Source: Proteromonas lacertae
Taxonomy: Eukaryota > Sar > Bigyra > Opalinata > Proteromonadidae
Reading direction: 5' to 3'
Assembly: GCA_002245135.1 (NCBI GenBank)
Contig: NGBS01000025.1
Span: 38,804-102,803, forward strand
DNA: 64,000 nt
Within the stretch, counting starts at the first letter, position 1. Each line of letters begins with the position of its first letter. Position numbers and translations under genes: made by a program. Positions 53,666 through 64,000 of this stretch are shown piece after piece. The notes under the pieces are model-generated. The model ran no database searches, was not told the DNA's origin, and saw nothing but the letters and a program-made list of their open reading frames with translations.

Positions 53666-53801
53666 GTATTAATATATACTTTAAATTTGTCTGGTTTATG
53701 CTTTAATCCATATACTTGAAAAAGCACTTTGAATTCATTACTTTGATGAAAATTGGTGTTTGTTTAATATGTTAAAAATAACATAAATAAAAACATAAAA
53801 A

Positions 53802-54962
53802 TTATACGAAATCATTAAATAGCGAATTTTTCTTATATACTCTACCATATCTACTTTTTCTACCTTCTGGTGCTGGTTGAATATCTGCTTCTATAGGTTG
53901 TGCTTCATTATTTATACTATGAATTTGTCTTAATCTAAACTTACCATTTGTGGTAATACTATTAACTGGTACTCTTTTAATTTCATGTGATTTGAACCTA
54001 TATGAACCTATATCTCTAGGATTGAACTCTTTAGGTATTGTTCCATCCAAGTTCTTAACAGAATATGAAAATGGTCCAACTTTGTGTATTTGGTATACTT
54101 TATCAGTATAATAAGTAGTTTTTTGAAGTTTGTTATCTCTACGTTCTTTTATTCTTACAAAATCATCAGCTTTAAAATGAGTATCACTTTTACGCTTCTT
54201 TAAGTTTCTAGCATGGGATTCTTTACACAATCTATCTTGGACTTCAAAATCATTGAATACTTCATTTGGAGTTAGATTATTGAGTGCAGAATGTGGTTTT
54301 GCATTGTAATCATCTACAACAGTATATGCTATATTACACAATGATTCAATATTGTTAATTTTATCAAATTCTTCATCAGAAAATGTATTAATTTTTCTAT
54401 AAAACATATCTTTAATAGTTCTCACACATCGATCCAATATTTTCATTATATTATGTTCATTACGTTCTTTAAATATAAATCGTATATGATTTTTATTAAA
54501 CAAATCTAAAAATTTCTTACCATAGATAATACCAGACTCTTCATCTGACAATATACTTCCTACAAAACGAGCGTTTTCATCCTTAGATTGCATACCCTGA
54601 TAAAACCATTTTTCAAACACTGGATACACATCATTTTCTGATTTAGATTTAACATAATATATCCAACACTTACGACTAACAACTTCTATAATTAACAAAA
54701 ATGGAACTTTTGTATTGTTGAAAAACACTAAATCTATCTGATATGACCCAGGTAACTTTTCAATTTCATATTTAATTCTATTCCTTTTAGTTGCAGTGAT
54801 TTGATAATCTGGTTTAGACTCTACAAGTTCACTACTAGCTTTTTTAATGTCAGATTTTTTAAAGTTATTCTCAAGTTCATTTACAGAGAAATTAATAAAG
54901 TCTCGTTTGTTTAAATAACCATATGTTTTGTATAACTCATTTATTTTATCTTGTAGTGACAT
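53802..54962 (-). CDS. Polinton integrase (retroviral-type, rve superfamily)
   Basis: Intact, 386 residues. The DDE core has the first Asp in YQIDLVFF (after LPGS), the second in SILSDEESG and the catalytic Glu in KERNEHNIMKILDR. The family-typical YNAKPHSALNNLTPNEV and an SH3/chromo-like C-terminal domain (FKADDFVRIKERRDNK...) follow. The N-terminal helical region precedes the core. It inserts the element into host DNA, leaving short target duplications. It is the only fully intact enzyme of the element, and could act in trans on other copies or on the non-autonomous fold-back elements; the latter is speculation. Confidence 0.9.
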   Translation of the reverse strand: MSLQDKINELYKTYGYLNKRDFINFSVNELENNFKKSDIKKASSELVESKPDYQITATKRNRIKYEIEKLPGSYQIDLVFFNNTKVPFLLIIEVVSRKCWIYYVKSKSENDVYPVFEKWFYQGMQSKDENARFVGSILSDEESGIIYGKKFLDLFNKNHIRFIFKERNEHNIMKILDRCVRTIKDMFYRKINTFSDEEFDKINNIESLCNIAYTVVDDYNAKPHSALNNLTPNEVFNDFEVQDRLCKESHARNLKKRKSDTHFKADDFVRIKERRDNKLQKTTYYTDKVYQIHKVGPFSYSVKNLDGTIPKEFNPRDIGSYRFKSHEIKRVPVNSITTNGKFRLRQIHSINNEAQPIEADIQPAPEGRKSRYGRVYKKNSLFNDFV

Positions 54963-55030
54963 TCAAAACAATATATATAAAATATGAATGATATATATTT
55001 AAAGAATTAATGAATTAAAATATAATTAAA

Positions 55031-55807
55031 TCATTCTTCTACCTCTCCCAAATCCTTATCACTTAAAGTGTTACCACCATTACCAAAGTTAATAGACTTA
55101 GCAGCACTAATAAAACCATTACTAATTACTTTCTTAGCAGGGAATGGTCTACGAGTACTAATTAAATCACTATCTTCTATCTTAGTTCTCTTAATTCTTG
55201 GAGGTGAAACAAATTTGCTTTGATTAGCTTGTTCTTTCTTAATTTTCTTCTCATTACTTCTTCTAATAGTTGTAGCTAAATCAGGATTTTCATCATAACC
55301 AACAATATCACTACAAACTCTATGATTAACAAAGTTTTGAGTACCATTACTCTTAATAGAGATTTGATTATCAACAACACTTACAGCAATTTTACTACCA
55401 ACATCAACATTAGATGGAACTCTATAGTTACTATTATCCCATATCATAATAGAATTGAAATTGTGGAAGTATTTAATACCATGTTGAGGTTCTCTACATC
55501 CTACACTAATCAAATATCCACGAATGATTTTTTCTATAAAGTCATTCTCGTTTCTATCATAAATTTGTTTCAATACATATTTCACTTCATCAGCTGAATA
55601 TGTTTCAAAATCTCTTCCATTATTAATTACAACTTTATGATCCAAATCATGAACAAAAGTAATCAATACATATTGACTAGTTTTAGTAGGCTTAACTGTA
55701 ATACTCTCAACAGTTCCTTTAATAATCCACTTGTTACATAACTTTGAATTTTTGTAATAATCACTGAATTCTACATCTGTAGCTTCATAGGGTGTTTCGT
55801 TACTCAT
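55031..55807 (-). CDS. Unknown Polinton protein, possible OB-fold nucleic-acid binder
   Basis: Intact, 258 residues, upstream of the integrase on the same strand (69-base gap). The N-terminal half alternates strands (KWIIKGTVESITVK, YVLITFVHDLDHKVVI), which looks like an OB fold. The C-terminal third is disordered and basic (RRSNEKKIKKEQ, PPRIKRTK), ending acidic (DKDLGEVEE). A basic tail with acidic tip is common in single-stranded DNA-binding proteins, but no sequence signature confirms it. Confidence 0.5.
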   Translation of the reverse strand: MSNETPYEATDVEFSDYYKNSKLCNKWIIKGTVESITVKPTKTSQYVLITFVHDLDHKVVINNGRDFETYSADEVKYVLKQIYDRNENDFIEKIIRGYLISVGCREPQHGIKYFHNFNSIMIWDNSNYRVPSNVDVGSKIAVSVVDNQISIKSNGTQNFVNHRVCSDIVGYDENPDLATTIRRSNEKKIKKEQANQSKFVSPPRIKRTKIEDSDLISTRRPFPAKKVISNGFISAAKSINFGNGGNTLSDKDLGEVEE

Positions 55808-55966
55808 TTTATATAAGGGAGAGATGAAAATAAAAATGATTAAAAAATGTCAAGAAAAATGAAAATGAAAGTTTCTTTTTATTTTTAAAGTCGACCAATC
55901 AAATCATCCGACCAATCAAATTTCATATTTCCATTTTTGATTTATTTCGCAAATTCTGTCTATATA

Positions 55967-58900
55967 ATGAGCAAACATAAAAAGCTTTTAAAAGCATTTT
56001 TTAAGCTTCTAGAACAAACTTTTAATAAAAATAAACATCATAAACATAAGCATCACCATCATCATAAACATAAACATACAAATGAACCACCACCACCACC
56101 TCCACCTACACCACCAGAAGAAGCTCCAAAACGAAGATTAGCACCATTATTTAGTACAGATGCTATTCAAAATAAAAAAAGATACAATAATGATATACCA
56201 ATAATCAGTGATACATTCTTTGGTGGATTAATGCCTTCTTCCCTACCAAAACCTAACCAAAATCAAAGATTTAATGATAGAATACGTGATGCTAGAGAAG
56301 TTGATAAATCATCTCAAGGTGTTACCAGGAAATGGGTTTTCAATTATAACAATAGAAATTACAGTACACCACAACAATGTTATCATGATTTTGTTAATAA
56401 TAGTGATATCAAAGATATATTACATGAACTAGCTGATACTATGAATATGATTAAATTTTTCTTTATTGTACGTTCAATTTATATACCTGATGAGTCTACT
56501 GACAGTGATGATGAAGTTTCCATATTTAGTCGTAGTAGACTATGTGAAATAACAAAAATGTCTACTGTAGGTGAAATACAAACTATACTGGAGAATATAT
56601 TTACACAAATATCAGAAGATGATTCAAATCATCCTCAAAGTGGTCTTACTTTTGCTAGAGTCAATACTATTGAATTATATGTAACAAAATTTAAAGTGAT
56701 ACGTGGAAGCAGTTTTATTGTTTTACCTGCTAAACTTCAAGGTCTTAGATGTTTTATAAATGTAATAAATGAAGATAATGAATGTTTTAAGTGGAATGTA
56801 CAATGTTCATTATATTCTAATAATCTACAATGTAATAAAGATAAACCTGAAAAATACAAAATGTATGAAAAGAAACATGATTGGAGTATGTTAACATTCC
56901 CTGTTGATGCTACAGACAATGAATCTATTGATAAGTTTGAAACAAAGAATCATCTAAATGTGAATATATTTTATATTGATATTGCTAAAGATAAAGAAGA
57001 AATATTCTTACCCATTCATTTATCTAAACAAAAGAAATCTAAAAAATATAGTGTTGTAAATCTATTGCTAATAAAAAATGAAGATGGAAATTCACACTAT
57101 GTAACAATAAATACCTTACCTGCTCTATTTAGAAAAATGATAGATAAAAAGAATAATACTAATAATATATTTGTGTGTCCATACTGTCTCTTCTATACTT
57201 ACGATGATGGATCCTTTAATAGTCACCAAATATATGACTGTCAAGATAAAGAGAATGTATTAAGATTATTCCCTGATAAAGATGATAAAGAAAAATCATA
57301 CTTAAAATTTAGACATTGGACTCACCTCCAAACATTGCCAGTTGTTATGTATTATGATACTGAAACTTATTTTGTACCATATGATAATGAATTGAATTTA
57401 AGTAGATATAAATCTATGGAAGAAATAGATAATAATGATACTAGAATAGAATTATCAAAAACTGAGCAATCTATTATGGCTAGGCATAAGCTTTATTCCT
57501 ACTGTATCTATGTAGATAGTAAAATACCAGATATAAACAGTTTTACTGTGATTAAATATAAACAAAATGAGGATCATAATATTGAAAATGATTTTGTATT
57601 GGATATATTAAATATATATGATCAAATATGTACAGTTTACAATTATAGACTAGCTAATCCTAAACCTTTTGATGGAGATGAAATAGCTAAGGATATACAT
57701 AATAAAAAGAGAAAATGTGATTTTTGTGGTAAACCATTTAATTCTATTGATCATGTAAAGGTACTTCACCATGATCATTTCACTGGTCATTATATTGCTT
57801 CAATTGGTAGTAATGAGAATCTAAATATTGATATAAAAAAATTAAAAGTACCAATAATAGGTCATAATGCTATGAAATATGACCAGCATTTCATAGTAAA
57901 GGAATTAGCCAAATTTGCTGCAATAACTAATAGTCCACTCAATATTATACCTAATACAGATGAAAACTATAAGTGTATACAATACAAAAATTTGGTGTTT
58001 ATTGATAGTTATTTATTCTTAGCAGGTTCTCTAGCAAATTTAACTAGTGATCTAAAAATTACAGCAGAATTAAATAATACTAAGAAAGAAAAATTCAAAA
58101 CAATTTATGAGAATTTTAAAGAATATAATGGACATTACCTAGATGATGAAAATATTGAAAAATACTTACTTCAAAAGAATTATTTTCCATATGAGCATAT
58201 GACATCTCTTGAAGCTTTTGAAGAAAATTTCAAAGATCTTACTATAGATGATTTTAAGTCTAAATTGAATGATAATGAAACTATTAAACCTGAGGAATTT
58301 GATTTTGCTATGGAAGTAAATCAAATATTTGGATTTGATAATATACGTGAATACAATTTATTTTACTTGAAAATCGATGTTTATATCCTTCAGTCTATAT
58401 TTAATGATTTTAGAGATAATATATTTGATACTTTTCACATAGATCCTTGTTGGTATATTTCATTACCCAGCTTATCACTTGATTTATTCTTACAAGTATC
58501 TGATGTGGAACTTAAATTATTTTGTGAACCTGAATACTATGATTTTATATTGAATGGTTTATACGGTGGATTATCATATATTGGTAAGCGTAAGGAAGAT
58601 GCAAATAACAAATTTATGAAAAATTATGATGAAACTTTACCTAGTAAATTCTTATTATATCAAGACTATAATTCTTTATACCCTTCAGTTATGGCTTCTT
58701 GTAAAATGCCTTTAGATGAACTTTGAATTTATTGATCCAAATTCTATTACATTAGAAAGTATACTTGATTTGCCATATTATGAAGAAATGGATCAAGATA
58801 GATTAGAGAATAATGATTTTGGTTATATATTAGAAGTTGATATCGAGTTACCTATAGAAGCTACAAGACAAGTTTAAAGAATACCCATTGTTACCTGAAA

Positions 58901-60051
58901 GGAAGAAAATACCTAAAGAATGGTTATCTGATATACAAACTGAAAGAGCTGAAAATCTTGGTATTATACATAAAGAAAGAGGTACTTACCATGCTACTGA
59001 GAAATTAATAACTGATTTGTATCCTAAAGAAAAATATATAATACACTACCAAAATTTGAAGTTTGCAGTTGAACATGGCTATAAAGTGGGTAAAGTGTAC
59101 AGAATAATGAGATTTACTGAAGGTCTATATATGGGTAAATATATTAATACTATGGTACAAAAAAGAGTCCAAGCTAAAGAAAACAATCAAAATACTACTG
59201 CAGACTATATAAAGAAATTAATGAATAGCTTTATACGGTAAATTTATGGAACGTGTTGAAAAGAGAAGTAACATATCTTTAATTACTAATGAAGATCAAA
59301 TGATTAATGCTGCATAGTGATCCATGGTTTAAAGACTTTATCATTAATTGAAGGTGATTTAAGAATTGCACATTTTCATAAGAAGCTATATGAAATTAAT
59401 AAACCTATACAAATTGGAATGGTTATCTTAGCACTGTCTAAACTCAAAATGCAAAAATATTGGTATGATGTATTAGATAAAAAAATATGGATCTGATAAG
59501 CTAACACTATGTATGACTGATACTGATAGTTTACTTTTCTCAGTTGAAACTAATGATATTTTTGAAGACTTAGAGGATCCTATCTTTAATAATTGGATTG
59601 ATGGAAGTAACTTGAAAAATCCCTATTTAGAAAATTATAAGTTAGATATACATAGAGCTGTTCATTCAGGTACATTGAATCGATTAAAATTTGAAGAAGC
59701 AGGATAAGAATAATAAAAACCTGTATGTTATAAACAAAGTTTATAGGATTAAAATCAAAGTGCTATATATACGAAAAGGAGAAAGTGAATGATGATTCTG
59801 ATAATAATACTAATACTGACAATCGTTGTAAAGGTATTAATGTGAAAGTTTCTAGAAAAATAACTTATGATATATACAATGATTTTGTTGAAGGTGCTAG
59901 TAAAAGTCAAAAATATGAAGTATGTCAAATCAAATCAATACATCATAATGTTTATACAACAGTACAAAACAAAACTGGCTTAACCTATTATGATGATAAA
60001 AGATATTTTTTTGATAAATACAATACATTGCCATATGGATATAAAAAATAA
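55967..60051 (+). pseudogene. Protein-primed DNA polymerase B of the Polinton, frameshifted
   Basis: ATG 55967 (MSKHKKLLKAFF). The first 920 residues are open: a His/Lys then Pro-rich N-terminus, an exonuclease domain with YYDTETYF, IGHNAMKYDQHF and YLKIDVYIL, a CxxC...HxxH finger (CDFCGKPF...HHDHFTGHY), and polymerase motif A DYNSLYPSVM. From about 58720 on, at least five one-base slips (near 58720, 58870, 59230, 59310, 59490) break the frame, but motif B (NSFYGK-like), motif C MTDTDSLLF and the C-terminal SRKITYDIYNDFVEG, then YYDDKRYFF with its LPYGY end, are all readable in order. It would replicate the element. Divergently placed to the OB-like gene. Confidence 0.9.
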
Positions 60052-60066
60052 TAATTAATACTTATA

Positions 60067-61078
60067 TTATATAATTGTTTTTTTCTTTAAAATAGCTGCC
60101 ACCTCTTCATATTGAGGTACAAATTGAGGTACATTTGCAGCTTACTAATAAATTTTGAGCCATATTGTGGTGTTTGTTGACTATATTTTCTTGCTTTTTG
60201 TGGTATAACATGAAAAGTGTTATCGTATGGATTAATATATTCATCACTAAACTTTTCAGTTTTTATAGAATCTGCCATTTTATTTAATCTTGTTTTCACT
60301 GAATTTATAATATTTTCTCTCACATTTTCTCTTCTTCTCATTCTATTAGTAGTTCTATTCATATCTAAATCTTTATTTACTGTACTACGTTCTATATTTT
60401 TTATTATTGCCTTACGTCTCTCTATAAACTTCCTCACTTGATGGATTATTATCATTATCTTCACTATCACTATTTGCAGGTGATGCATTATAAAATGCAT
60501 TAACATTTCTATCAATCAAATCTGCAGTAATTGATGGATGAGCAGGAGGATAATTATCTGGTGCAACATATCTCCAATTTCTATGATCTGCAACATTCAT
60601 TCCACATAAGCTGGAACTGATCTTCTATGTTTAATTTGACGGTTAAGTTGCGTATCTAGAGCTCTATTCATTCTAAAAGTTATAGGATTAGCAAATATAT
60701 TCGTATTGATTTGTCCTTGTGGTACATGAGCTTCTGTTAATATTTTTTGTATAGTTGCTAAATAGTTATATCTATATCCAGTTCTATTATCACCATCTGG
60801 TAATCCATAAAATTTCTTCTATCAGGATGATATGGTAAAGTATATTCATTATCATTTTGATAATTACCACTTAACTTATCTTTTAATATTGGTATATAAT
60901 ATAAAGCTAATATATACAAATCAGTTACACAGTTGTATATGATTAACGCAATTGAATAAGCTGTTTCTTCTTTTTGATTTGTTAAATACCAAAATTTAGT
61001 TCTCATTAAACGACCTATATAGAACTTTAACTTATCTTTCAGAGAATCACAAAAGCTAATTATATCATAATTTGCCAT
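60067..61078 (-). pseudogene. Polinton structural-style gene Y, frameshifted
   Basis: ATG 61078 (MANYDIISFCDSLKDKLKFY), overlapping the end of the upstream gene by 14 bases. Readable in order across several frames: a hydrophobic segment (DLYILALYYIPIL), GYRYNYLATIQKILTEAHVPQ, an Arg-rich part (RRSVPAYVE), NVADHRNWRYVAPDNYPPAHP, a serine/acidic linker, a basic helix (RRRENVRENI) and the end VPQFVPQYEEVAAILKKK to TAA near 60067. Probably one former protein of about 330 residues. No family recognised; position beside the capsid genes suggests a virion component. Confidence 0.5.
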
Positions 61079-61903
61079 TGTTGTTATTATTTTCATTATT
61101 ATCATTGTTATTATTTCCATTGTTGTTATTATTGTTATTATCATTACTTCCATTGTCTGCATTTACTAATACTCCTCTTACCATATTATCATGTCTATTT
61201 TGTATAATATTTTCTGCTCTTATTTCAGCTGCACTATTATAATGTTCATTATTCATTATGTTAAAATCATTTTCTGGTTCTGGATGTCTTTCATCAATTT
61301 CATAATGTGTTTTTTTAATTCTTCTATTTTCAAGCTGTGTAACACCTATTCTCTCTTTTGGGTGTAAAACAACAAATGGATTTCTTTGTAATATAAAATC
61401 AGATGCCATACACAATTTATCAATACCATCTGCTATACGAGTTTTAAATATTCCACATTCTCTTGCATTAGCAGAATTTTCATTTCCTGCTAATTTTGGA
61501 TTATAGCTTCTAATGGTTTGCCATGTGCAAAAGGACCTGTTACAAATAAATTCTTACACCAATTAAACATTTTCATATGTTCATCATATAAATTATATAT
61601 TCTATTAAACTCATGATTAGGCCAACCTATTGGAATAAGTCTATATTGCATAATCAATGCTTTGTTAAATCTTTTCACTTCTTGATTCACATAATTATTT
61701 AAATCATCTTCACTTATATCTTGAAATGGTATGACTTGATTCCTTCTATGTCTTCTTCTATGTCTTATTCTGCTCATATCAATAGGTACATTGTCTTCAT
61801 TTTCTTCATCTTCATATTCATCATCTGTTGGTTCATCTTCTTCATCATCATTTGAATTGTTAGCTTGTGGTTGTGGTGGTGGTGGTTGTTGTTGCGGTTG
61901 CAT
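61065..61903 (-). pseudogene. Polinton structural-style gene X, frameshifted
   Basis: ATG 61903. Gln/Pro-rich start (MQPQQQPPPPQPQ), acidic stretch, basic patch (RIRHRRRHRRNQ), then a folded region (ALIMQYRLIPIGWPNHEFN, FVTGPFAHGKPLEA). A one-base slip near 61495 continues it (ANARECGIFKTRIADGI, NPFVVLHPKERIGV) into an asparagine run coded by trinucleotide repeats, ending at TGA 61065. Divergent from the penton-like gene, 73 bases apart. Family unknown. Confidence 0.5.
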
Positions 61904-61976
61904 ATATTAAAAATATATTAAAGAATAATTCAAATAAAATTATATTTTAATATTTCTCAACAAATTATAAAACATA

Positions 61977-62995
61977 ATGCAACCAAAAGATAGTAACAAC
62001 ATATTAGCTAATAGAAGAACATTGTTCTTAACAACATCAGACTATAATGAAAAATTATCTAATAAATGGGTTAGATGTATTAATACTCCAACTATTACTG
62101 AAAAATATCAATATATGAGTTTAATTACTGCAGTTATTCCAAATAACTTCTATACAGTACAAGATGAAGTAAATGATCATATTCTCTTTAATTTCACTTA
62201 CTACGAATGCATAAATCCAGATAAAACAAATCCAGCAGAATGGGAAAAACCTGAAAATCAGCTTGGACCTTATAATAGAACTATTGATATTAAAATACCT
62301 CAAAGAAATTATACAGGGAAAAGAATTATTAGAATTTTTTTAGTAATAAGTTACTATCGTTAAGTTTTGTAGAAATATCAGGTGCAGTAGGACCATTACC
62401 AGATGAAGATCTTTCACAAAACTATCCGTTTCGTAAAATAGATGATCAAACAGATATACTTCAATTTAGTGGAAAGTTCAGAAAATAGATTACACTTAAA
62501 ATTCAAATACTTAACTCATTTTGGTAGAATATATTTCACAGATTTTAGCATTGAATTCCCTAACTTAGTTTATAAGTTATATGGTGTAGATGAGATGAAC
62601 AAAAAGTTAGATATTTATCATACAGCAGCTCCAATTGAAGCATTTTTTAATAATATTGATATAGTATATGACAAAATATTACCTAATCAACCGTCTTTAA
62701 TTTGAGGTGTCATTCATACAAATTAGATGTGATTGGGTTAATAGCGGTGGAGAATTCAATGGTTTTAGCTAACATACCTATAAAAGATCTTAATACTAAC
62801 TACACCACATTCACCAATCCTCAAATTGAATGGACAGCTAAGAAGATGCAATATCACGAATATCAACGAATGACTATATCAGTCACACAACAAGATGGTT
62901 ATGCAATTTATTTAAAAAACTTACCCATTTATTTTGAGATTATTTGTATTAATAAATTTCTTGCTATTTTTAAGTATTTTAATCTTTTAAAATAA
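61977..62995 (+). pseudogene. Probable penton (minor capsid) protein of the Polinton, frameshifted
   Basis: ATG 61977. The N-terminal part (RRTLFLTTSDYNEKLSNKW, MSLITAVIPNNFYTV) resembles the start of Polinton and virophage penton proteins, which have a conserved IPxxFYxV segment. Several frames then carry VEISGAVGPLPDEDL, FGRIYFTDFSIEFPNLVYKL, and a final jelly-roll-like end (QRMTISVTQQDGYAIYLKNLP). The capsid gene follows nine bases later, the usual penton-capsid neighbourhood. At least three frameshifts. Confidence 0.6.
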
Positions 62996-63003
62996 CATAA
63001 AAT

Positions 63004-64000
63004 ATGTCAATCACTGCTATACCTAATTCACAAAAGCATGAAAGCATTGTGCCAGCTTACATACCAATTTACAACCATATTTTAGTTACTCCAAACCAAA
63101 GCAGGAATGAGACTGTTTTATCTTTAAATTCAAACAGTGATGCTATTACATTTGAAATATCTGGTGATAATGTGTTAACTTATCAAAAAGCTATTTTGAA
63201 TGCATATTAGATTATACTACAGGTCAAACTAGAGCTCATGCTGCTGCAGATTCAGGTAATTGGGATATGCCTTTTGTACCTAAAAGAGATACTAGCGGCA
63301 AATAATTTAGATAAACTAACATTGAAGAATACTATGAATTTTGGTACATTAAAAGTATACAACAAAACAGGAACTTTGCTATGTGATTTGGATACTAGTT
63401 ATAATGAATATAGAGATTTAGCTCATGAAAATTGCAAATCAATTTCCTTATGATTTAAAAGAACCAGATTATTACAAGAAATATTTGATGGTTTAGGATT
63501 TAATACTGCAAATCAAAAAATAGGTGAAAATTTATTATGTCATTCAGCTAATACATTAAATCCAAGTGGAGGTGTTCAAAATTATTATGTAATGCAAAAT
63601 GGTATGACAGATACATTACATGGTCAAATACTGTGTAGATTTCATTTTGCAGACATATACAATACTATTTTAGCTTTGAAGAATGATATTTATTTTGGTG
63701 AAGTCATTTATATTCAATTCACATTTGCACCTATAATGAATTGGGTTCATCATAATGATGGAGATAAATATATAAACCAATGGCAAGCATTTTTAGGAAT
63801 GAAAATAGTTAATCCTCATCTTTATGTTTGTTATAACAAAGATCCAACTTGCAATGCCAATACCATCAATTATTCAACTCATCATCCTATGACTTTACTG
63901 ATTTTAACATAGTTCAAATAACTAAAGATCCTATTCCAGGTAATAGTACTTTTAACTATAACTTCAGTATTAATAGCAGCATTGGAAGTTATGTTAAGTT
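63004..64000 (+). pseudogene. Polinton major capsid protein (double jelly roll), frameshifted and cut by window edge
   Basis: ATG 63004. Frames follow each other with one-base slips near 63205, 63300, 63440, 63490 and 63900. Visible parts: AITFEISGDNVLTYQKA, ADSGNWDMPFVPKRD, TMNFGTLKVYNKTG, YNTILALKNDIYFGEVIYI, FNYNFSINSSIGSYV. It aligns in order with the capsid pseudogene at 41261-42505. It would form the icosahedral shell if intact. The end lies beyond 64000. Confidence 0.8.

Larger units (their letters stand above)
50886..64000. mobile_element. Polinton/Maverick element, AT-rich lineage, right end outside window
   Basis: The combination of a retroviral-type integrase, protein-primed DNA polymerase B, a double-jelly-roll capsid protein and a penton-like protein defines a Polinton. 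Order: three small accessory genes (+), coiled-coil gene (+), integrase (-), unknown (-), polymerase (+), two structural-style genes (-), penton-like (+), capsid (+). The genome-packaging ATPase and cysteine protease expected in this class are not seen and may lie beyond 64000. Nearly all genes except the integrase, the 117-residue protein and the 258-residue protein carry frameshifts or stops. Confidence 0.9.

Noticed and set aside
1-64000. Alternative genetic code, suggested by in-frame stops in several Polinton genes
   Set aside because: Host genes end cleanly at TAA, TAG and TGA, and the element genes also show frameshifts, so decay is the simpler explanation.
1-64000. tRNA, rRNA or other structured RNA genes
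   Set aside because: None could be recognised by eye; a covariance-model scan would be needed to exclude small ones.

Overview
The window is nuclear DNA of an unidentified, very AT-rich unicellular eukaryote. It has spliced genes with tiny introns (23-53 nt, mostly GTATAAT...TAG), TAA/TAG/TGA all used as stops, asparagine-rich proteins, Golgi-type membrane-anchored glycosyltransferases, a multidomain secreted protein of about 2,640 residues, and eukaryotic mobile DNA (Polinton/Maverick, Tc1/mariner, fold-back elements). I cannot name the species from sequence alone.

Layout. 1-1774: 3' part of a leucine-rich-repeat gene in five exons. 1957-5363: two near-identical paralogous three-exon genes in inverted orientation around a fold-back repeat. 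5485-13530: a four-exon gene for a giant secreted protein with PA14, fibronectin-like and filamin-like modules. 13.7-50.5 kb: a dense island of glycan genes. It holds two GT31-like, GT2-like, GT-B, GT92-like, GT77-like, GT23-like and two GT11/GT37-like fucosyltransferase genes, several unassigned GT-A-type transferases, a LicD-like nucleotidyltransferase, a UDP-sugar pyrophosphorylase, two methyltransferases plus a methyltransferase pseudogene, and five copies (one intact, four damaged) of an OafA-like membrane O-acetyltransferase, three of which keep an SGNH region. Many genes carry an N-terminal membrane anchor, and neighbours on the same strand lie only -1 to 70 nt apart. An inverted pair of about 290-bp repeats (14.80-15.09 and 48.26-48.59 kb) brackets most of the island.

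Mobile DNA. 41.0-44.06 kb is a decayed Polinton-like fragment, clearly richer in GC than its surroundings, with a capsid reading frame broken by three stop codons. 50.9-64.0 kb is the left portion of a second, AT-rich Polinton: zinc-ribbon and coiled-coil accessory genes, retroviral-type integrase, an unknown basic-tailed protein, protein-primed DNA polymerase B, a putative penton and a double-jelly-roll major capsid protein that runs off the right edge. Most of its genes carry one-base frameshifts, so this copy looks recently inactivated. Tc1/mariner transposase pieces lie at 31.6 and 48.8 kb, and a fold-back element with TG...CA ends and a 5-bp target duplication lies at 26.2-26.8 kb.

Inferred biology: the cluster supplies nucleotide sugars (UDP-sugar pyrophosphorylase), assembles chains (glycosyltransferases) and decorates them (O-acetylation, methylation, phospho-substituents). 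It sits among mobile elements and carries many broken duplicates, as expected for a fast-evolving surface-glycan locus.
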